From: Zoroaster sp. YZ-2022
Taxonomy: Eukaryota > Echinodermata > Asteroidea > Forcipulatida > Zoroasteridae
DNA: 64,000 bases
Assembly: GCA_029582265.1 (NCBI GenBank)
Contig: CM055837.1
Span: 21,116,967-21,180,966 of the forward strand
Direction of reading: 5' to 3'
The notes beneath the pieces were generated by a model, which did no database searches, was not told where the DNA came from, and saw only the letters and a program-made list of their open reading frames with translations. Of the stretch, positions 52,201 through 62,980 are shown piece after piece (the first letter of the stretch is position 1; the number at the start of each line of letters is the position of its first letter). Both the position numbers and the translations under genes were made by a program.

Positions 52201-55200
52201 GTCATTGTCATTTTGCTGGGTGTTGTTTTTTGGTAAGATATGTTCATTTTGATGAGATCTCGGTCCAATTTCATAGAGCCGCTAAGCAGAAAATATTGTG
52301 TAGTAAATTTATCTGCTAAGCTCAGAGCCTGCCAGAGGCAATAAACATTACGTGACAATTTGGCTAGTAACCTTTTTTTGCTAACTTTTTAGTGCTCTGA
52401 AAATTTGTGTGCTTAGTAGCTCTGAAATTTGTCCCTGGCCACAATTTCATAGCGCTGCTTACCGGTAAGCAAATTTTCTTGCTAACTATAGCAGATAAAA
52501 TTGCTTAAGCATGAACGTATTTCACAGGTTAGCAAGAAAATGCGTGGAGCGTGCGCATTCACCATAGATTTGTATTGTTGCGTCACTCATTTGCTAGCAA
52601 TATCGGCCGGCAAGTTAGCGTGTCTTCTTTATACTTAACGGTTAGCTGTGCTATGAAACGAAAAACATACAGTAAGCAAAAAATCAGCTGCTTAGCGGCT
52701 CTATGAAATTGGGCCCTGGTTGTCAAACAAAATTAGTTTTAAATTGTACATATTGAGACTGATACATACTGCAAAATGTGAATGCAAAGCAAAAATCAGG
52801 AGAATTCAAAAACAAAAACTGTCTTGTTTTTCTTCAGGAGACGATGCCAACAATCGACAGGCAAATCAAACGGAGAAATCGGAATGACTCCCACAACAGG
52901 TGACACATCGGGTGTTCAAGGTAACTACAGATGGCAGCTAAATTATAAAAGTGGATTCTTATAAGGCACTTATTCCATCATGACATGATGCTCAAGGCAC
53001 TTTATATTATAATATCCCCCTCAATGGACTACTTTAAATCATTCCTGGATCATTCTCAACATCTTGGGAAAAATACAGCCCAGGAAACCTGTAAGGCCCT
53101 CATCAGCTAATCAAAAACAATTACCATGGGTGAAGAGTGTCTTGCTCAAGTGCAGCAACCAGCATGGCTAGGATTCGAACCCACATTCTGACGACTTAGC
53201 CACCAGAACTTGAGTCGGATGACCACTCGGCCACGACACTCCAATTAAGTTTTCTGTAATTGTTTGCACTTTATAAAACCGTATATTCATGGAAAGCTTG
53301 ACTGGGGATACAACTGTTGTTAGATGCAATGTGACCTTAATCTGTGCTGTTTGATTATGTGGATGGGTGTTTATATCGCATGGTGATGGAATTTAATGGA
53401 TTGAGGAAGGTTACCATAGGTAACTAGTGTAGAAGCCAAGGGGGTAACTAGTGGTAATTAGTGGTAACTAAATAGGTAACTACTGTCGAAGCCAAGGGGG
53501 TATAGTGGTAACTAATTAAGTATAGTGTCGAAGCCAAGGGGGTATAGTGGTAACTAATTAGGTAACTAGTGTCGATGCCAAGGGGGTAACTAGTGGTAAC
53601 TAATTGGGTAATTAGTGTCGAAGCCAAGGGGGTAACTAGTGGTAACTAATTAGGTAACTAGTGTCAAAGCCAAGGGGGTAAAAATGAACTGTAATCATTC
53701 GTTTGTATGTTACCTCATCACTTGTTTCTCTATCCCCTTCTCCCCATAATATCTCTACAGCGATACAGCAGATTGAGCTTGATGTAGTGTCTGTCAGTGT
53801 ACCACCACCAGCTAAGCCCCAGGTGGCAAATAAGCCAAAAGGAAACCTCTCCGCTAAGGAGAAGCCAGTCTTCACACCTTCAGATCCGGTTCCTCTGAGC
53901 AGTCTCGCTGATTACATTAAGAGCAAGAAGTCCAGCAAGACTGGATTCCAGCATGATTACGAGGTACGGTGCAATTGTATAATACCTGGTGCCCTGACTT
54001 GTGTTGTTAGCAAGTTCATATGAACTTCCCATGGCTAACACGATGTTGCTGTATCACATGATTTTGGGCTACCTCTTGCACAGTAACCTCCAGCTCGATA
54101 ACGTCTGGTACCTTTGTGCAGTACATCTAATCGAGTGTATTACTCAATGTGTTGTGACATTTCTATGTGTGTTCTATATAGTGTCTGTCACTTGCCTGGT
54201 TACTCACATTACAACTGTGAGGTTTTTTGCCCACTCTTAATGCCATAATATATATTTCACTCATCATTTTTTCACAGTAGTTACGTTATACCCAGACCTT
54301 ACTCAGCAAAAAAGCGACATTTTATACACGTCTGAAAAATGTAACGTGAGTAACCTGTAATTTCCTCTTATATAGCATATGTATAACAAATTTCTGACAT
54401 TTTTTTTTGTGCTGAGTAAGGTCTGGGTATAATGCAACTAGGCCTACTGTGAAAAAATGATGAATGAAATTATATAAGTAAGGAAATTATGGCATTAAGA
54501 GTGGGCCCAATACCTCAAAAATGTAACGTGAGTAACCATGGAATTGCCCCTTTGATCAAATATCCCCAGTGTTGTAACCAAGTCAAGTCAAGCCACAAGT
54601 CAAATGTTCTCAAGTCAAGTCAAGTCAAGTCAAGTCACAAGTCAAATTTTCTCAAGTCAAGTCAAGTCACAAGTCATTTATCGTCCCGAATAAGGCTAAA
54701 AAGGTCTCCACTTTCAAAATTGGTGCGGTGACGCGATTTTGTTTTTTGTTTGTTTTGTTTTGTTAAAATGTTGTTTACATGTATAGGCTGGGACCAAATT
54801 TCCCATTATACAAAATAAAAAATTTCCCATTATACTCACAAATCAGCCAAACGTTTATACCCCTATGTGAAAAAGTGTGGCTGCGATTGAACATCGTTTC
54901 ATAGCAAAAAATAATAAAATAAAATGCCGACGTGCAGGTCTAGCTGAGGCCACGCGCACGGAGATCACCAGAAACCGGAGCCTTTTTTTTTTTTTTTTTT
55001 TTGCCTATAATAATGTTCTGTTTGTCATGTTCGCTGTCTTGGCAGTGAGAATAAATCCAGTGTTTGTCATTTGTTGTTTATAGGATATACGTAATTGACA
55101 CATTTATCTCGAATTAGCCGCGAAACCTCGTTGTAATCATCGGGCAATATTTTCTAGAAAACTATACAAACGCACACACGTGTACCGTGTATCGTGCAGT

Positions 55201-58200
55201 ACATGTGAAGGGAAATGTATGCTAAACGTATAGGCTCAAATGTACACTGTAGGCCTAAAGATTGACACTTTATTGAAGATGTTTAGACGTATTTTACTTC
55301 ATTAATATAAGTTGCTGATTGAATAAAATAAATGAAAAACAAGTGATAACATGATGGGAGGTAAATAAATGACTATTGAAGACCAGAAACTCACAAACAA
55401 ACCTGCCAAGTATGACGTTAACGCTTCACAAATTGTGTAGTGCGTCATTGTTTTTGTTGGTGTCCGCATCTGAATTCAATGTTATTTACAAAACAGGGAA
55501 CCAGGTAGTTTTTCATCAATTCGCTCCAGAAATTATGGGGGTTGTGTGGAAAGTATAGAAAGAAGCGATTGAGGTTTTAATTTTTTTTTAGTCTGAAAAT
55601 TATCAATCTAGCGTAGGTAACATGTATTTAGAGTGGTTCATTTCAATATTTGTACGAAAACTTGCAGACGGTTGAAGCTGTTACACGCGGGACAATTCAT
55701 TTTTCTCCCATCAGGACGGAAATCGACGGATGGTAATTTACACTCTTATATGGGCCTCAGAATTTGGTAATTTGGAAGAAGAAAATTTTTGTATACGCCC
55801 CAAAAACTAGTAATTGCTGCTTCTTAGTTATTTGGTCGCTGCTAATTGTCACAAACAATACATTTGTTAAAATCACGGACTCCAGTGTATTACAACGTTG
55901 TGCATGAAAGCCTTACTGATTCTATGTTGACAACTCTGTCAACACTTGCATAGGTGATGTAAGGAGAATTTAAAAATTACGTTCGTAAAATATCTTAAAA
56001 TTCCCTTTTTACCGAGTAAAACATTTTTTTTTAAAACATGTACCCTTTAATGATTACACACATAATAAACATAATTTGAGTCAAAATAGCTATTCGGTTT
56101 TGTTTGACGAAAAATTTGTGATAATTTGTTCAACACATTTGTTTAACAATGTCGCTATAACCTCGTTCCAGCCGTTTGTATAAATTATTTTGAATATTAA
56201 TGCAATGCCTTTACCAGTAATAGCCCACTTCTTCCACTACGACGGATTGTGTTGAAGACTAGACATGTAGCGTACACTTTACAGTACAAGGCACATACGT
56301 GTACAGTATACACTATTATTATGTATTACGTATAGATTCGCGACGGCATTTTTTTTCCCGTCACAAAAGTATTCGGCTGCCGTGGCCGGATTGACCAGAA
56401 AAATACATGTAATGAAACAACCTAAAATACATGATGACTTGCAATGTCGTAAGTCAAATTTACTCAAGTCAAGTCACAAGTCATTTTTGTCCAAGTCAAG
56501 TCAAGTCGCAAGTCACAAAAATTGGCGACTCGAGTCGGACTCGAGTCCGAGTCACCGACTCGGATCAACAACAGTGAATATCCTGCTTGGGTCAACATGC
56601 GAGGACATAATCATTTTACCTCTTTCATATAGATATGATTTGATCCATTTTGACAAAGATTCATAAATGATGTTCCTCTTGTTATCCCAAGTCTCTTCCA
56701 GACGAACCGCTGTACCCATGGACGGTAGCTGAGAGAGAAGAGAATAAGAAGAAGAACCGATACATCAACATTATTGCCTGTGAGTTCACCATGAGTAAAT
56801 AACTGCTCAAGACCATCTTAACATTCAGATTCGGGGGAGAATAGTGGTATATACCCCCACTTTTTGTGAAGGGGGTGATGGACCGTAGGATCATCCCCTG
56901 CCCCCGCCCACTTTTTAGGCCCATTAAATAAAATCCTTGATAGCACTAATGTTTAAAATTAATTAAAGATTACCATTGTATTCAAATGGTCAGAAAAAGG
57001 TTTGCAAAAAATATTTTCTCTAAATGTATTCATTTATTTTTAATCCAAATGTTTAGAATCCTAATTTATTTTTATTAATATTACAAAAACATTTTTGGTG
57101 ATGTTCAGGGGCAGTAATTTGAATTAGATTGAATCATTCCCCATACTTTGATAACAAAAAATTACACACTTATTCAGAGTTAAGAAATTTCTTTCGAGTC
57201 ACTATTTTTTAGGGCATTCTTGTTCAAGCTTCATAGCGCCCGAATACCTCTAAACATGTAATAATGAGTTTTGTTTTCTTCTTTGACTCTAGATGATCAC
57301 TCACGCGTTGTCTTGGAGTGTGTAGATGGTGACCCATCCTCTGACTACATCAATGCAGCCTACATCCATGTTAGTTATCACTAAGAATGTCTAGTATAAG
57401 CCAGCAATTCCTTTGGGTGTCTTTTGGACGGCCCGTTTGCTAAATGTGTCCATTTAGAAAACATTTGCAAAAGTATTGAAAGTTAAATATTTGGACACCT
57501 CGTTTTGACAAGTGGTTCTAAAAAACTGGTTGGTTGCAACTTGACGATTTGATCTGCTCTATCTTCAGGAGAGAATAAAAATGGTTTCGTTCAAAGCATG
57601 GTTTAGCAGTAATATTTTCTGGAAATGAATTTATAAACAATGAAATTCATCTGTACATCAATCCAGTTGAATCTCATAAAATCTAAATGTGGTAATTTTA
57701 TTTATTAATTTGTTTTAATAAATAAATTCTTTTGTCTTCTCTTTTTTCCTAACAGGGATATAAACAAGACGCCAAATACATCGCATGTCAAGGTAAAAGA
57801 AAAATCATAAAAGAAATATAACTTAAATCTAAAATGGTAAAAGCTATACTTTTATTTCAGTTTGTGAACTGAAGTGAACTCATACATGCAGTATATGCAT
57901 GTACAATTTTCAAATAACTTCAGTTGACCTATTGAGGCAGAATCGCTTAAACACAGCTAACTAAAACAATGTCCAATCCAATCACTTCAAATGAAACATG
58001 CAATGCCCGAAAAAATAAGACATCAAAAAATCTACTGCATAGCATTCCATAAGGGTTGTCTTAAGGGCGTGGTTAAGTCACAAATGGCAACAGGTCAATT
58101 TCTTTTGCCACTCAAAATAAAAACAAATATAAGAAATTTTTTATAATATTTTCAGGTCCTAATAAATTTTCGGTGATTGATATATGGCGTATGGTGTGGC

Positions 58201-59129
58201 AGGAACGTGTGGGGAAAATTGTCATGCTCACCAACTTAGTGGAGAATGGAAAGGTAATACAGTGCTATGATAAACACAACTATATCGAACATTTGGTTAT
58301 AGTAAACATCACCATTGGCTCCCAGTTTATGTATCAGCATTGCAGCCATGAATCAATATAATGAACACCACTATATCGAACATTTGGTTATACCGAACAT
58401 CACCCTTGGCTCCCAGTTTATGTATCCGCATTGCAGCCATGAATCAATATAATGAACACCACTATAAGGAACATTTGGTTGTAGCAAACATGACCCTTGG
58501 CTCCCAGTATATGTATCAGCATTGTAGATCGATCACTCTAATGAACACTACTATAATGAACATTTGGTTATATTGAACATGAGCATTGGCTCCCAGTTTA
58601 TGTATCAACATTGTAGCTATGAATCACTATGACCATTGACCGCTAGTATGAACATTGTGATTATCATTAGGTGACAAAAGAAAGTGTTTTTCTGTCCACT
58701 TTCGCACCTCAAGAACTTTGGTGCTTTTTTAAAACCTATTTTAGGGATTGTTTGTTAAATCTTAATTTCATATTGCATTGGTATTGATTCTGATTCATGT
58801 ACATGCTTGCTGGAAAGACTGAACCTTTTGGTTATAGGAATTGAACAATTCCTCCTCATGCAGTCTTGCGATCTCCACATGTATTCATTTTAATGATTTT
58901 TGTTTTTGATGTATTTTCTGTTTGCTTTCAGAATTGTTGTGGAGAGAAATAAAATAATAATAATAAAGAGTCTTGAAAAATACTTTTTTATAATAATTTT
59001 CATTATTTCTAGAAAAAATGTGAGAAGTACTGGCCGGACAGTACCAAGGTCTATGGAGATGTGTGTGTCACCAAACTAAACAAGAAAGCTTACACTAATT
59101 ACATCGTGAAGAGATTCAACCTGTCAAAG
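46084..59129 (+). CDS. Receptor-type protein tyrosine phosphatase, internal part (both ends outside)
   Basis: Twelve exons: 46084-46266, 47081-47212, 49476-49702, 50472-50541, 52148-52232, 52838-52920, 53761-53963, 56692-56779, 57293-57369, 57756-57792, 58156-58253, 59013-59129. All phases agree over 1400 nt (466 codons). Order: two FN3 domains (residues about 1-105 and 106-204), a membrane span (VVVGVIMAFSAVVIVILLGV, about 211-230) with RR stop-transfer, a juxtamembrane segment with LADYIKSKKS, then the start of a PTP domain (KNRYINIIAYDHSRVVL, DYINAAYIHGY, YIACQGP, WRMVWQE, IVMLTNLVENGK, KYWP). The NIIAYDHSRV/TNLVE wording is closest to vertebrate type IIB receptors (PTPRK/M/T/U); ligand-binding exons upstream would decide. 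The HCxxGxxR loop is not in the window, so activity cannot be judged. It acts at the plasma membrane removing phosphate from tyrosine. Confidence 0.92.
46405..46793. repeat. Three tandem units of about 135 bp in RPTP intron
   Basis: Units start at TGTCAACT 46405, 46537 and 46674; each has a (T)CCCGATTGAGATACTTTTAT-like start and a CTCTCCCAATGAGGATACCA-like middle. Divergence increases in the third. Confidence 0.88.
47081..47212 (+). CDS. RPTP exon: FN3-1 second half
   Basis: Acceptor cttgaag and donor GTGAGT, phase 1/1; encodes FSSYTIYTKAWNEVGEGPQT, the F/G strands of FN3. Confidence 0.88.
48163..48518 (-). mobile_element. tRNA-derived SINE, copy 3
   Basis: (ATT/AAT)n tail at the left, GTGTCTTGCTCAGGGACACA in the middle, and GGATTCGAACCCACATTCTG (B-box complement) at the right. 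Confidence 0.83.
48772..48876. mobile_element. GATATCG-rich MITE fragment
   Basis: TGTATGCTTGGGTGATAACA then ATATCGAATATCGCGATACC; related to 44455-44980 in reverse orientation. Confidence 0.55.
49476..49702 (+). CDS. RPTP exon: FN3-2 first part
   Basis: Acceptor caacacag and donor GTACTG, phase 1 in and 0 out; encodes VPPAPNDVVFL, ITVKWFPPNPPHGIITGYDL and TNYSVQ. Confidence 0.9.
49750..50435. repeat. Inverted-ended dispersed repeat in RPTP intron
   Basis: GGAAGGCACAACATTGGTAT at the left and TAATTACCAATGTTGTACCT at the right; contains GAATCAAGATATACAATAAA. Same family as 9210 and 11325. Confidence 0.65.
50472..50541 (+). CDS. RPTP exon: FN3-2 end
   Basis: Acceptor tatcctag and donor GTAAGT; encodes VRAETRIGLGAWSNVSTVIT, last strand of FN3-2. 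Confidence 0.9.
50672..51599. mobile_element. Non-autonomous hAT element in RPTP intron
   Basis: Termini CAGTGGCGCACCCA and TGGGTGCGCCACTG, perfect 14-bp inverted repeats, with perfect 8-bp duplication CAGCATGT at 50664-50671 and 51600-51607. 928 bp, no transposase. Confidence 0.95.
52148..52232 (+). CDS. RPTP exon: transmembrane segment
   Basis: Acceptor cctcaag and donor GTAAGA, phase 1 in and 2 out; encodes the single hydrophobic helix following MDNSAE. Confidence 0.9.
52838..52920 (+). CDS. RPTP exon: cytoplasmic stop-transfer and linker
   Basis: Acceptor ttcttcag and donor GTAACT; encodes RRCQQSTGKSNGEIGMTPTT, a short polar linker. Confidence 0.85.
52940..53243 (-). mobile_element. tRNA-derived SINE, copy 4
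   Basis: Has ATGATGCTCAAGGCACTTTA, GTGTCTTGCTCAAGTGCAGC, AGGATTCGAACCCACATTCT and ACCACTCGGCCACGACACTC. Confidence 0.82.
53418..53682. repeat. Minisatellite, six units of 42-57 bp
   Basis: GCCAAGGGGGTA at 53434, 53491, 53533, 53577, 53623 and 53669, separated by GGTAACTA variants. It ends 79 bp before a RPTP exon acceptor. Confidence 0.92.
53761..53963 (+). CDS. RPTP exon: juxtamembrane wedge
   Basis: Acceptor tctctacag and donor GTACGG; contains FTPSDPVPLSSLADYIKSKK and TGFQHDYE, matching the segment before the PTP domain. Confidence 0.9.
54199..54537. mobile_element. Foldback MITE in RPTP intron
   Basis: Left GGTTACTCACATTACA ... CCACTCTTAATGCCATAATA; right TATGGCATTAAGAGTGGGC ... TGTAACGTGAGTAACC; middle arms GACCTTACTCAGCA/TGCTGAGTAAGGTC. 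Confidence 0.87.
54580..54680. repeat. CAAGT pentanucleotide array, left
   Basis: Runs of CAAGT interrupted by CACAAGTCAAAT; mirrored by a similar array at 56450-56520, in the same orientation. Confidence 0.9.
54690..55010. mobile_element. Family B MITE inserted in the CAAGT-bounded element
   Basis: Begins AAGGCTAAAAAGGTCTCC and ends CAGAAACCGGAGCC followed by a T-tract and GCCT; contains CAAACGTTTATACCCCTATG and TGATTGAACATCGTTTC-like (GCGATTGAACATCGTTTC). Confidence 0.75.
55020..56380. other. Interior of the CAAGT-bounded element, no gene
   Basis: No conserved domain in any frame; short ORFs only. Confidence 0.5.
56692..56779 (+). CDS. RPTP exon: PTP domain start
   Basis: Acceptor atcccaag and donor GTGAGT; encodes WTVAEREENKKKNRYINIIA. 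Confidence 0.92.
57293..57369 (+). CDS. RPTP exon: PTP pTyr loop region
   Basis: Acceptor gactctag and donor GTTAGT; encodes DHSRVVLECVDGDPSSDYIN and AAYIH, the substrate recognition loop. Confidence 0.92.
57756..57792 (+). CDS. RPTP exon: 37-nt micro-exon
   Basis: Acceptor cctaacag and donor GTAAAA; encodes GYKQDAKYIACQ. An exon of this size at this site is usual in RPTP genes. Confidence 0.92.
58156..58253 (+). CDS. RPTP exon: WRM motif
   Basis: Acceptor attttcag and donor GTAATA; encodes FSVIDIWRMVWQERVGKIVM and LTNLVENGK. Confidence 0.93.
58262..58635. repeat. Four tandem units of about 90 bp in RPTP intron
   Basis: AACA(C/A)NACTATA...AACATTTGGTTATA at 58273, 58363, 58455 and 58543, each followed by TTGGCTCCCAGTTTATGTAT. 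It starts right after the donor of the WRM exon. Confidence 0.92.
59013..59129 (+). CDS. RPTP exon: KYWP segment
   Basis: Acceptor atttctag and donor GTCGGT (weak); encodes KKCEKYWPDSTKVYGDVCVT and YIVKRFNLSK. It is the last exon seen. The next exons, with the WPD and catalytic Cys loops, should follow after 64000 or were missed. Confidence 0.9.
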
Positions 59130-59399
59130 GTCGGTGAACTTTTGAGTATTACATTCCCCCCAGGCCCGATCTCACAAACCTCTTATTCTCTTAGTTATTT
59201 TAAAGTGTGCACTATCGTCACGTGAATTTGCATTTGTATTCTTACGCCATTATTTGCATCGTACATCAGTACTTATCGGAAGATGCATGTTGACGCTTTG
59301 TGCAATAGGTCCAAGTACATGTTTTATAAGATGATTTAAAACCACTGTATGATATTGGTAATATAAAAAAAAACATAAAAATGATCATAGTTTTACATA

Positions 59400-59440
59400 A
59401 ATCTTACTTTATTTATTTATTTATTTATTTATTTATTGAC
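59400..59440. repeat. (TTTA)n microsatellite
   Basis: About nine TTTA units in the last RPTP intron. Confidence 0.9.
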
Positions 59441-60275
59441 CAAATCCAACAGCGACAGAATCGCCAATTACAGGATGGCTGATAAAAATATAGATTTAGA
59501 TAAAACATTTACTTGTAAATAAATTATGGTATAAAATTTCCCTTGAAATATTCCATGTTGGAATGAGTATAAACAATCTGAATGCACTTTCACTATTTTC
59601 TTGTTATATAACCACACTAAAGGATCTGAAAAAATATCTCTTTTCTCCATTTTGACCAATCGGTCATTATTGGTACCTTCAAACAAAAGGTCTACTATTC
59701 CCACAAATTTTATTGTCAAATGGACAAACATTGGAAATAGTCAGATACGGATTCACTGTATTTCAATTTGTATAAGAAATGCTTCTTGAAAAACAAAAAC
59801 AAAAACAACTAGACATTTAGGTTTTTGTCCTTTGGACGAACACAGAGCTGTTACACGTTAATGACGTTGTGTTGTTTACAGTTAATGACCTTGACCTTAG
59901 ATACTGGAGTATGCCATGAACTATTTCAACGGAGACTGCTACTGAGGGTGTCTTGTTTTGTCCTGTTTGGACTGGAAGGAAAGGTCAAAGTGGGGTCGTG
60001 TTTGTGAATTTAATGTCAGATAAGTTGTTAAGGTACAGGAGTCTGCATGAAATTATCTAGACCTTTGTTTTTGCAAGGTGTTTGTCCTTCGGACGAACAC
60101 AAAGCTGTTACGATTCATAATGTGTGGTTTATTTGCATTTCATTCGTGAGGATGTTTGGGTGCAGTCAAAAAAATAATAAGAATTCCTCAGTACTATTTT
60201 TGTTCTAACATGTTAAAGAAACTTCACCGCATTGTTTTTGTACCCTAAAATATTGATTTTTATTCAAGCTTCCTG

Positions 60276-60768
60276 TTGAACCGGAAGTAGAGGTCATTAT
60301 GAGGTCACGATACCACAGCGCACATTCACAGTACCCATCAAGTTTATAACTGCAAAAAGTTTAAGTATCAAGTGTATACTTCTTGAGTTATGGTTCAAAA
60401 TGGATTTGCTAATTAAATATTCATGAGACTGTAAATGGTAACCGGATGACATCACGATGACGAAATTTAGTTTTTCATACTAAGTTTACAATTTGGTGTA
60501 TAGTTTGACCCAATACAATAAAGTTTAATTTTGAACCGGAAGTAGAGGTCATTATGAGGTCACGATACCACAGTGCACATTCACAGTACCCATCAAGTCT
60601 ATAACTGCAAAATGTTTAAGTATCGAGTGTATACTTCTTGAGTTATGGTTAAAAATGGTTTGCTAATTAAATATTCATGAGACTGTAAATGGAAACCGGA
60701 TGACATAACGATGACGAAATTTAGTTTTTCATACTAAGTTTACAATTTGGTGTGTAGTTTGACCCAAT
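60276..60768. repeat. 255-bp tandem duplication
   Basis: TTGAACCGGAAGTAGAGGTC starts at 60276 and 60531; units are over 90 percent alike by eye. A diverged relative (GTGTATACTTCTTGAGCTAT) runs off the window end at 63880-64000. Confidence 0.9.
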
Positions 60769-61317
60769 ACAATTGCAACGCTAAGAACAATGGTTATGTC
60801 ACTTTTAAAACCGGTGACTTGAGGGCGCTATATGAGTTTTATGGTGGGCAGGTCTTAATACATTTGTCAACTACCAAATTAAGAATTGTTCACTGGTAAT
60901 GCACAGGCTATAGAAGACAGCCACTACAGGGCTGAGTGAGACACAAACAAAATCTGTAAAAAGTACAACTCTTCATTAAATATATAGAAAACTGTTTTAA
61001 AGAACTTACAAAATAAATAATAAGTGGGTCTTTCCACACTAATGGGTATACATATGATAACTATTGGAGTGTGACATGGGAGGGTCAAATAAAGGCAACT
61101 ATTTTGTCCTAATCTATTCCTGAACATTCCTTAGCATTTAATGATTGTGCATAACAAATAATAAGAAAATAATATTGGTACTTAAGTAATTACAGGATCA
61201 TCTTTAAGACATGTTTGTAACATGGACAGACATGTTGTTTGAAAATTGACAGGAAAGTGACAATAGAATGAAATAATTGCTCAAATGCTTTTTCATTTAC
61301 ATCCCTAACCCCTTTTT

Positions 61318-62053
61318 ACGAAGCCCGGGAAGGGACAGTGGTAAGAAATAAAATTCAATGGAGTAATCCGTGCGCACGGATTAGTAATCCGTTCGTACGG
61401 ATTAGTAATCCGTTCGCACGGATTAGGAATCCGTTCGTACGGATTAGTAATCCGTTCGCACAGATTAGGAATCCGTTCGCACGGATTAGTAATCCGTTCG
61501 CACGGATTAGTAATCCGTTCGCACGGATTAGGAATCTGTTCGCACGGATTAGGAATCCGTTCGCACGGATTAGGAATCCGTCCGCACGGTTTAACAATCC
61601 GTTCGCACGGTTTAGTAATCCGTTCGCACGGATTAGGAATCCGTTCGCACGGATTAGTAATCCGTTCGCACGGTTTAACAATCCGTGCGCACGGTTTAGC
61701 AATCCGCCACACGCATGCGTTACACACGTACGTTAGTTGATTCAAGATGGCGGAGGTCAATGGAAGTAGTTGTTCTGATGATGACCTTATTGGATTACTA
61801 ATCCGTGCGAACGGATTACTAAACCGTGCGAACGGATTACTAAACCGTGCGAACGGATTAGTAAACCGTGCGCACGAATTCCTAATCTGTGCGAACGGAT
61901 TACTAATCTGTGCGAACGGATTACTAATCCGTGCGAACGGATTACTAATCCGTGCGAACGGATTACTAATCCGTGCGAACGGATTACTAATCCGTGCGCA
62001 CGGATTACTCCATTGAATTTGTTTTCTTACCACTGTCCCTTCCCGGGCTTCGT
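61318..62053. mobile_element. Foldback element made of 21-bp palindromic units
   Basis: 46-bp outer inverted repeats (ACGAAGCCCGGGAAGGGACA ... CAATGGAG, two mismatches) enclose 16 tandem 21-bp units on the left (61364-61699), a loop (61707-61791), and 10 units in the opposite orientation on the right (61792-62001). The outermost unit core TAATCCGTGCGCACGGATTA is a perfect 20-bp palindrome; most others differ at one central position. No transposase. It resembles Foldback-type elements in architecture. Confidence 0.93.
61747..62016 (+). other. Loop-initiated periodic ORF, probably non-coding
   Basis: ATG in a good context (CAAGATGGCGG) starts MAEVNGSSCSDDDLIG, then runs into heptads such as LLIRANG because the unit is 21 bp with no stop. 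No evidence of translation; CAAGATGGCGG also resembles a YY1-type core. Confidence 0.3.
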
Positions 62054-62765
62054 ACCTTTTGGATTGTTATGAGCCAAAACTAAGACATCTTCTGGGTATT
62101 TAAGAAATTAGCATGTGAAATATACCCCGTATGTAACGTGGACAGACAATTTGTGACAAATATCTGTCCACGTTACAAACATAATATTTTGAAGATGATC
62201 CCCTGTTATTTGTTTAATACCAGGAGGGTTGTCTTGATTTTTTCAGGTAACAATCCTTAGGGAAATAGCATTATAAAGGGACAACATGTGGGTGAATAAA
62301 TCTGTTCTATTAGTACTTTTAGTCAATTTCTAAATAAATGTCTGTCCATGTTACAAACATATTGTAATTACTTAATTACTTAGAAAGTTGTCTTAATTTT
62401 TGAAAAGCTCAAGGCACTTGGAATGTACACAGAAAAAAGTACTTCATTTTATTATCAATGTCCCATGTTCCTTAAATGTCACACTTTTGTACATTAGTGT
62501 GGAAAGACCCAAATACATAATTTTGTAAGTTAAGGTTGGTGTTAAAAGGAAAGACAAAGTGTATGTCAGAGCTATAAGAAATAGTTTGCGTGGGTAGTGA
62601 ACTCATTGTACAGTTATCCTTCAAATTACATTGTGTTGTGACTTCGTATAAGTTTGTAAGGCGATCTTAACAAGGTAAGGATGTGTTCCTTGTAGAAAGA
62701 TGCACTATTGTGTTTCTTGTATGTGACTAACAGGTAGTCGTAACAGCTAATTAAAGTTATTGCTT

Positions 62766-62980
62766 GAAGGTGGGCTTATCGTCACGATCAACAGGACATG
62801 GAATCAGAGTTCAAGTTCTAGTTTAACCCAGTGACTGAAAATAATACTCACATAATAAGGTCATATTCGTGTTGCTGCTGCATAAATGAGCCAGTAATTT
62901 TTAGTCACTGTGTTCAGGACGCCGATTCCATGCCCTGTTTGTAGAAAGTCTGCTCTGATCGTGACGATACTGTCCCTTTA
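62766..62980. mobile_element. Palindromic MITE, family D, copy 2
   Basis: CATGGAATCAGAGTTC at the left and CGCCGATTCCATGCCC at the right, end TGTCCCTTTAAC; related to 11950-12150. Confidence 0.7.

Larger units (their letters stand above)
54567..56576. mobile_element. hAT-type element bounded by (CAAGT)n arrays
   Basis: Left terminus CAGTGTTGTAACC, right terminus CAACAACAGTG; flanks AATATCCC (54559-54566) and AATATCCT (56577-56584), an 8-bp duplication with one mismatch. CAAGT arrays lie just inside both ends, and GACTCGAGTCGGACTCGAGT near the right end. No transposase ORF. It contains a family B MITE. Confidence 0.78.
61005..62550. mobile_element. Outer inverted repeat enclosing the foldback element
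   Basis: AACTTACAAAATAAATAATA and GGGTCTTTCCACACTAATGG at the left are mirrored by ACATTAGTGTGGAAAGACCC and ATTTTGTAAGTT at the right. Inner blocks (GGATCATCTT, TTTGTAACATGGACAGACAT) also pair with 62150-62200 and 62338-62360. Confidence 0.75.

Noticed and set aside
54489..54731. ORF rich in KSSQVKSSHKSN
   Set aside because: Product of the CAAGT array.
61364..62001. Regular short repeats suggesting a CRISPR array
   Set aside because: Units are contiguous palindromes without unique spacers, in animal DNA.
61305..62033. 242-residue minus-strand ORF of NPCERIT/NPFARIS heptads and matching plus-strand ORFs
   Set aside because: The 21-bp unit is divisible by three and has no stop in several frames, so long periodic ORFs arise on both strands at once. 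No start context or splice evidence supports a protein.
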